Positions 62,934 through 64,000 of a stretch of 64,000 bases of DNA are shown here, piece after piece. The notes below the pieces were generated by a model. It did no database searches, was not told where the DNA came from, and saw only the letters and a list, made by a program, of their open reading frames with translations. The position numbers and the translations under genes were made by a program. Source of the stretch: Melanocharis versteri (Eukaryota > Chordata > Aves > Passeriformes > Melanocharitidae); assembly GCA_013397845.1 (NCBI GenBank), contig VZTG01003804.1, forward strand, positions 313,425 through 377,424, given 5' to 3'. The stretch's first letter is position 1; each line of letters starts with the position of its first letter.

Positions 62934-64000
62934 GAGTCCAACCTCTTCTCCTTTCTGCCTGTCAAAAAGAAGGGCAATATTCAGTGGCTAGAGAACTGAG
63001 AGTGTGGGTGTCTACAGGCATTATTTGTCAAGTTGTTAATTATGGGGTATGTGTGAGCAACATGACAGCCATCCACTGGGGCATCCACTTTGGCTAAGGT
63101 CTGGAAACCCTTTACTTTCACCGGGAGTATAACAGTGGAGAAACTTGGCAGGAAGCGAGGTGGTTTATACATCAAGGTCTACCACAGGTGGTGCAGGGCA
63201 TAAGCTGCCAAAGCACAAACCTATGTTGATGTCATGTGTAGCTCAACCAGACTGGAAGCAGCCTGGAGGAAAGACAACATTAATTAGTTCAGTTGCAGTG
63301 TCGTACTGAGATCCCAGAACCAGAAGGACAGAACCAGGGAGATTGCTAGTTTTTTCAGTAGTATCTTAGACTCCTCAGAATCATTTCTTTGTGTAAACAA
63401 GCCTTAAGAGATGTGAGAGCAATGGAAAGAAAAACAACAAAATATTAGGTTTTTGTAATCTATATGCCTATTTTCCAGGACAGTTTGCAACAGAAAGCAT
63501 GTAAATTTGAAGAAGGGTGAGGAAGATAAAGGCACAGGCGGTATACTCTTAAATTCTTGCAGTCAGTGAAAAGGCTCTGTTAGAGGCCACGTTTAAGTAG
63601 GAGTCCAAATGGAGTTGTTATTTCAAATACCAGGGACGATGCACAACTTCATGTAACCTACTGGAGATGAAGATTGACTTAATATTTTTAAAAAGGCTCT
63701 AGATACAAAAACAACTCTGAACAACCTGTCTGGTTCTCTGAAGTAGAGTTAAGGAAACAATATTAAAAACCTGGCGGGTAATAACTATCATAGCACTTGA
63801 TTATTTGGAGTGATTCCTGGAGGAATTAAACACTTACAAATGTAACTGGGCATTTTTCATTCTGTTGGGTATGTAATGTGTTTAAATTTACTGTAGAGAC
63901 CATCTTGACTTGTACTGTCAATCACTGAATTATCTAGTCACCAGGTATCATGTCACACCGAGAGAATTTTATTCTCAGATAGTCAAAAAAAAAAAAAAAA
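62934..64000. other. Non-coding DNA ending in an A16 run
   Basis: No gene or mobile element recognised. The last 16 bases (63985-64000) are all A, so the run may continue past the window. Confidence 0.6.

Overview
This window looks like a gene-poor, AT-rich stretch of a bird nuclear genome, either intergenic or deep inside a large intron. Two kinds of evidence support this. There are several decayed copies of a CR1-type LINE, whose 3' ends carry the typical 'gaggtcc(c)ttccaac...attctatgattctg' tail. There are also several solo LTRs of endogenous retroviruses of types I recognise from bird genomes. CR1 also occurs in other reptiles; the LTR types are what point to birds, and probably Neoaves. 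I see no host protein-coding gene, tRNA, rRNA, CRISPR array or bacterial-type operon. The open frames are short, many lack an ATG, and none resembles a host protein.

Layout: 1-7 kb is AT-rich DNA with a 9-bp minisatellite, a (TG)21 microsatellite, TTTTG-rich tracts and a possible LTR at about 3.8-4.2 kb. A second possible LTR, in reverse orientation, lies at 7.0-7.45 kb. From 7.5 to 16.1 kb nothing is recognisable. A solo LTR (reverse) lies at 16.1-16.7 kb and is followed by a moderately GC-rich block I cannot identify. From 17 to 35 kb there are simple repeats, two short CR1 3' ends (26.4 and 30.9 kb), and two weak exon-like signals (23.67 and 27.43 kb). At 35.0-35.75 kb a CR1 copy joins part of its endonuclease region almost directly to its 3' end. 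From 36 to 45 kb there is an A/C-only tract, a 52-bp CR1 tail and a 49-bp assembly gap with G-rich edges.

The right third is the most repeat-dense. It holds a solo LTR (forward) at 45.0-45.6 kb, a CR1 reverse-transcriptase fragment at 46.4-47.3 kb, a different solo LTR (reverse) with internal 45-bp repeats at 51.26-52.33 kb, CR1 fragments at 57.75-58.87 and 59.5-60.15 kb, a possible LTR fragment between them, and a solo LTR (reverse) at 62.34-62.93 kb with a near-perfect 5-bp target duplication.

Functionally this is a record of old retroelement insertions rather than a set of cooperating genes. The LTRs carry decayed promoter and polyadenylation signals. I did not find a convincing undescribed system. 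The best leads are the unusual internal CR1 deletions, the uncatalogued LTR candidates, the two weak exon candidates and a few unexplained unique blocks.
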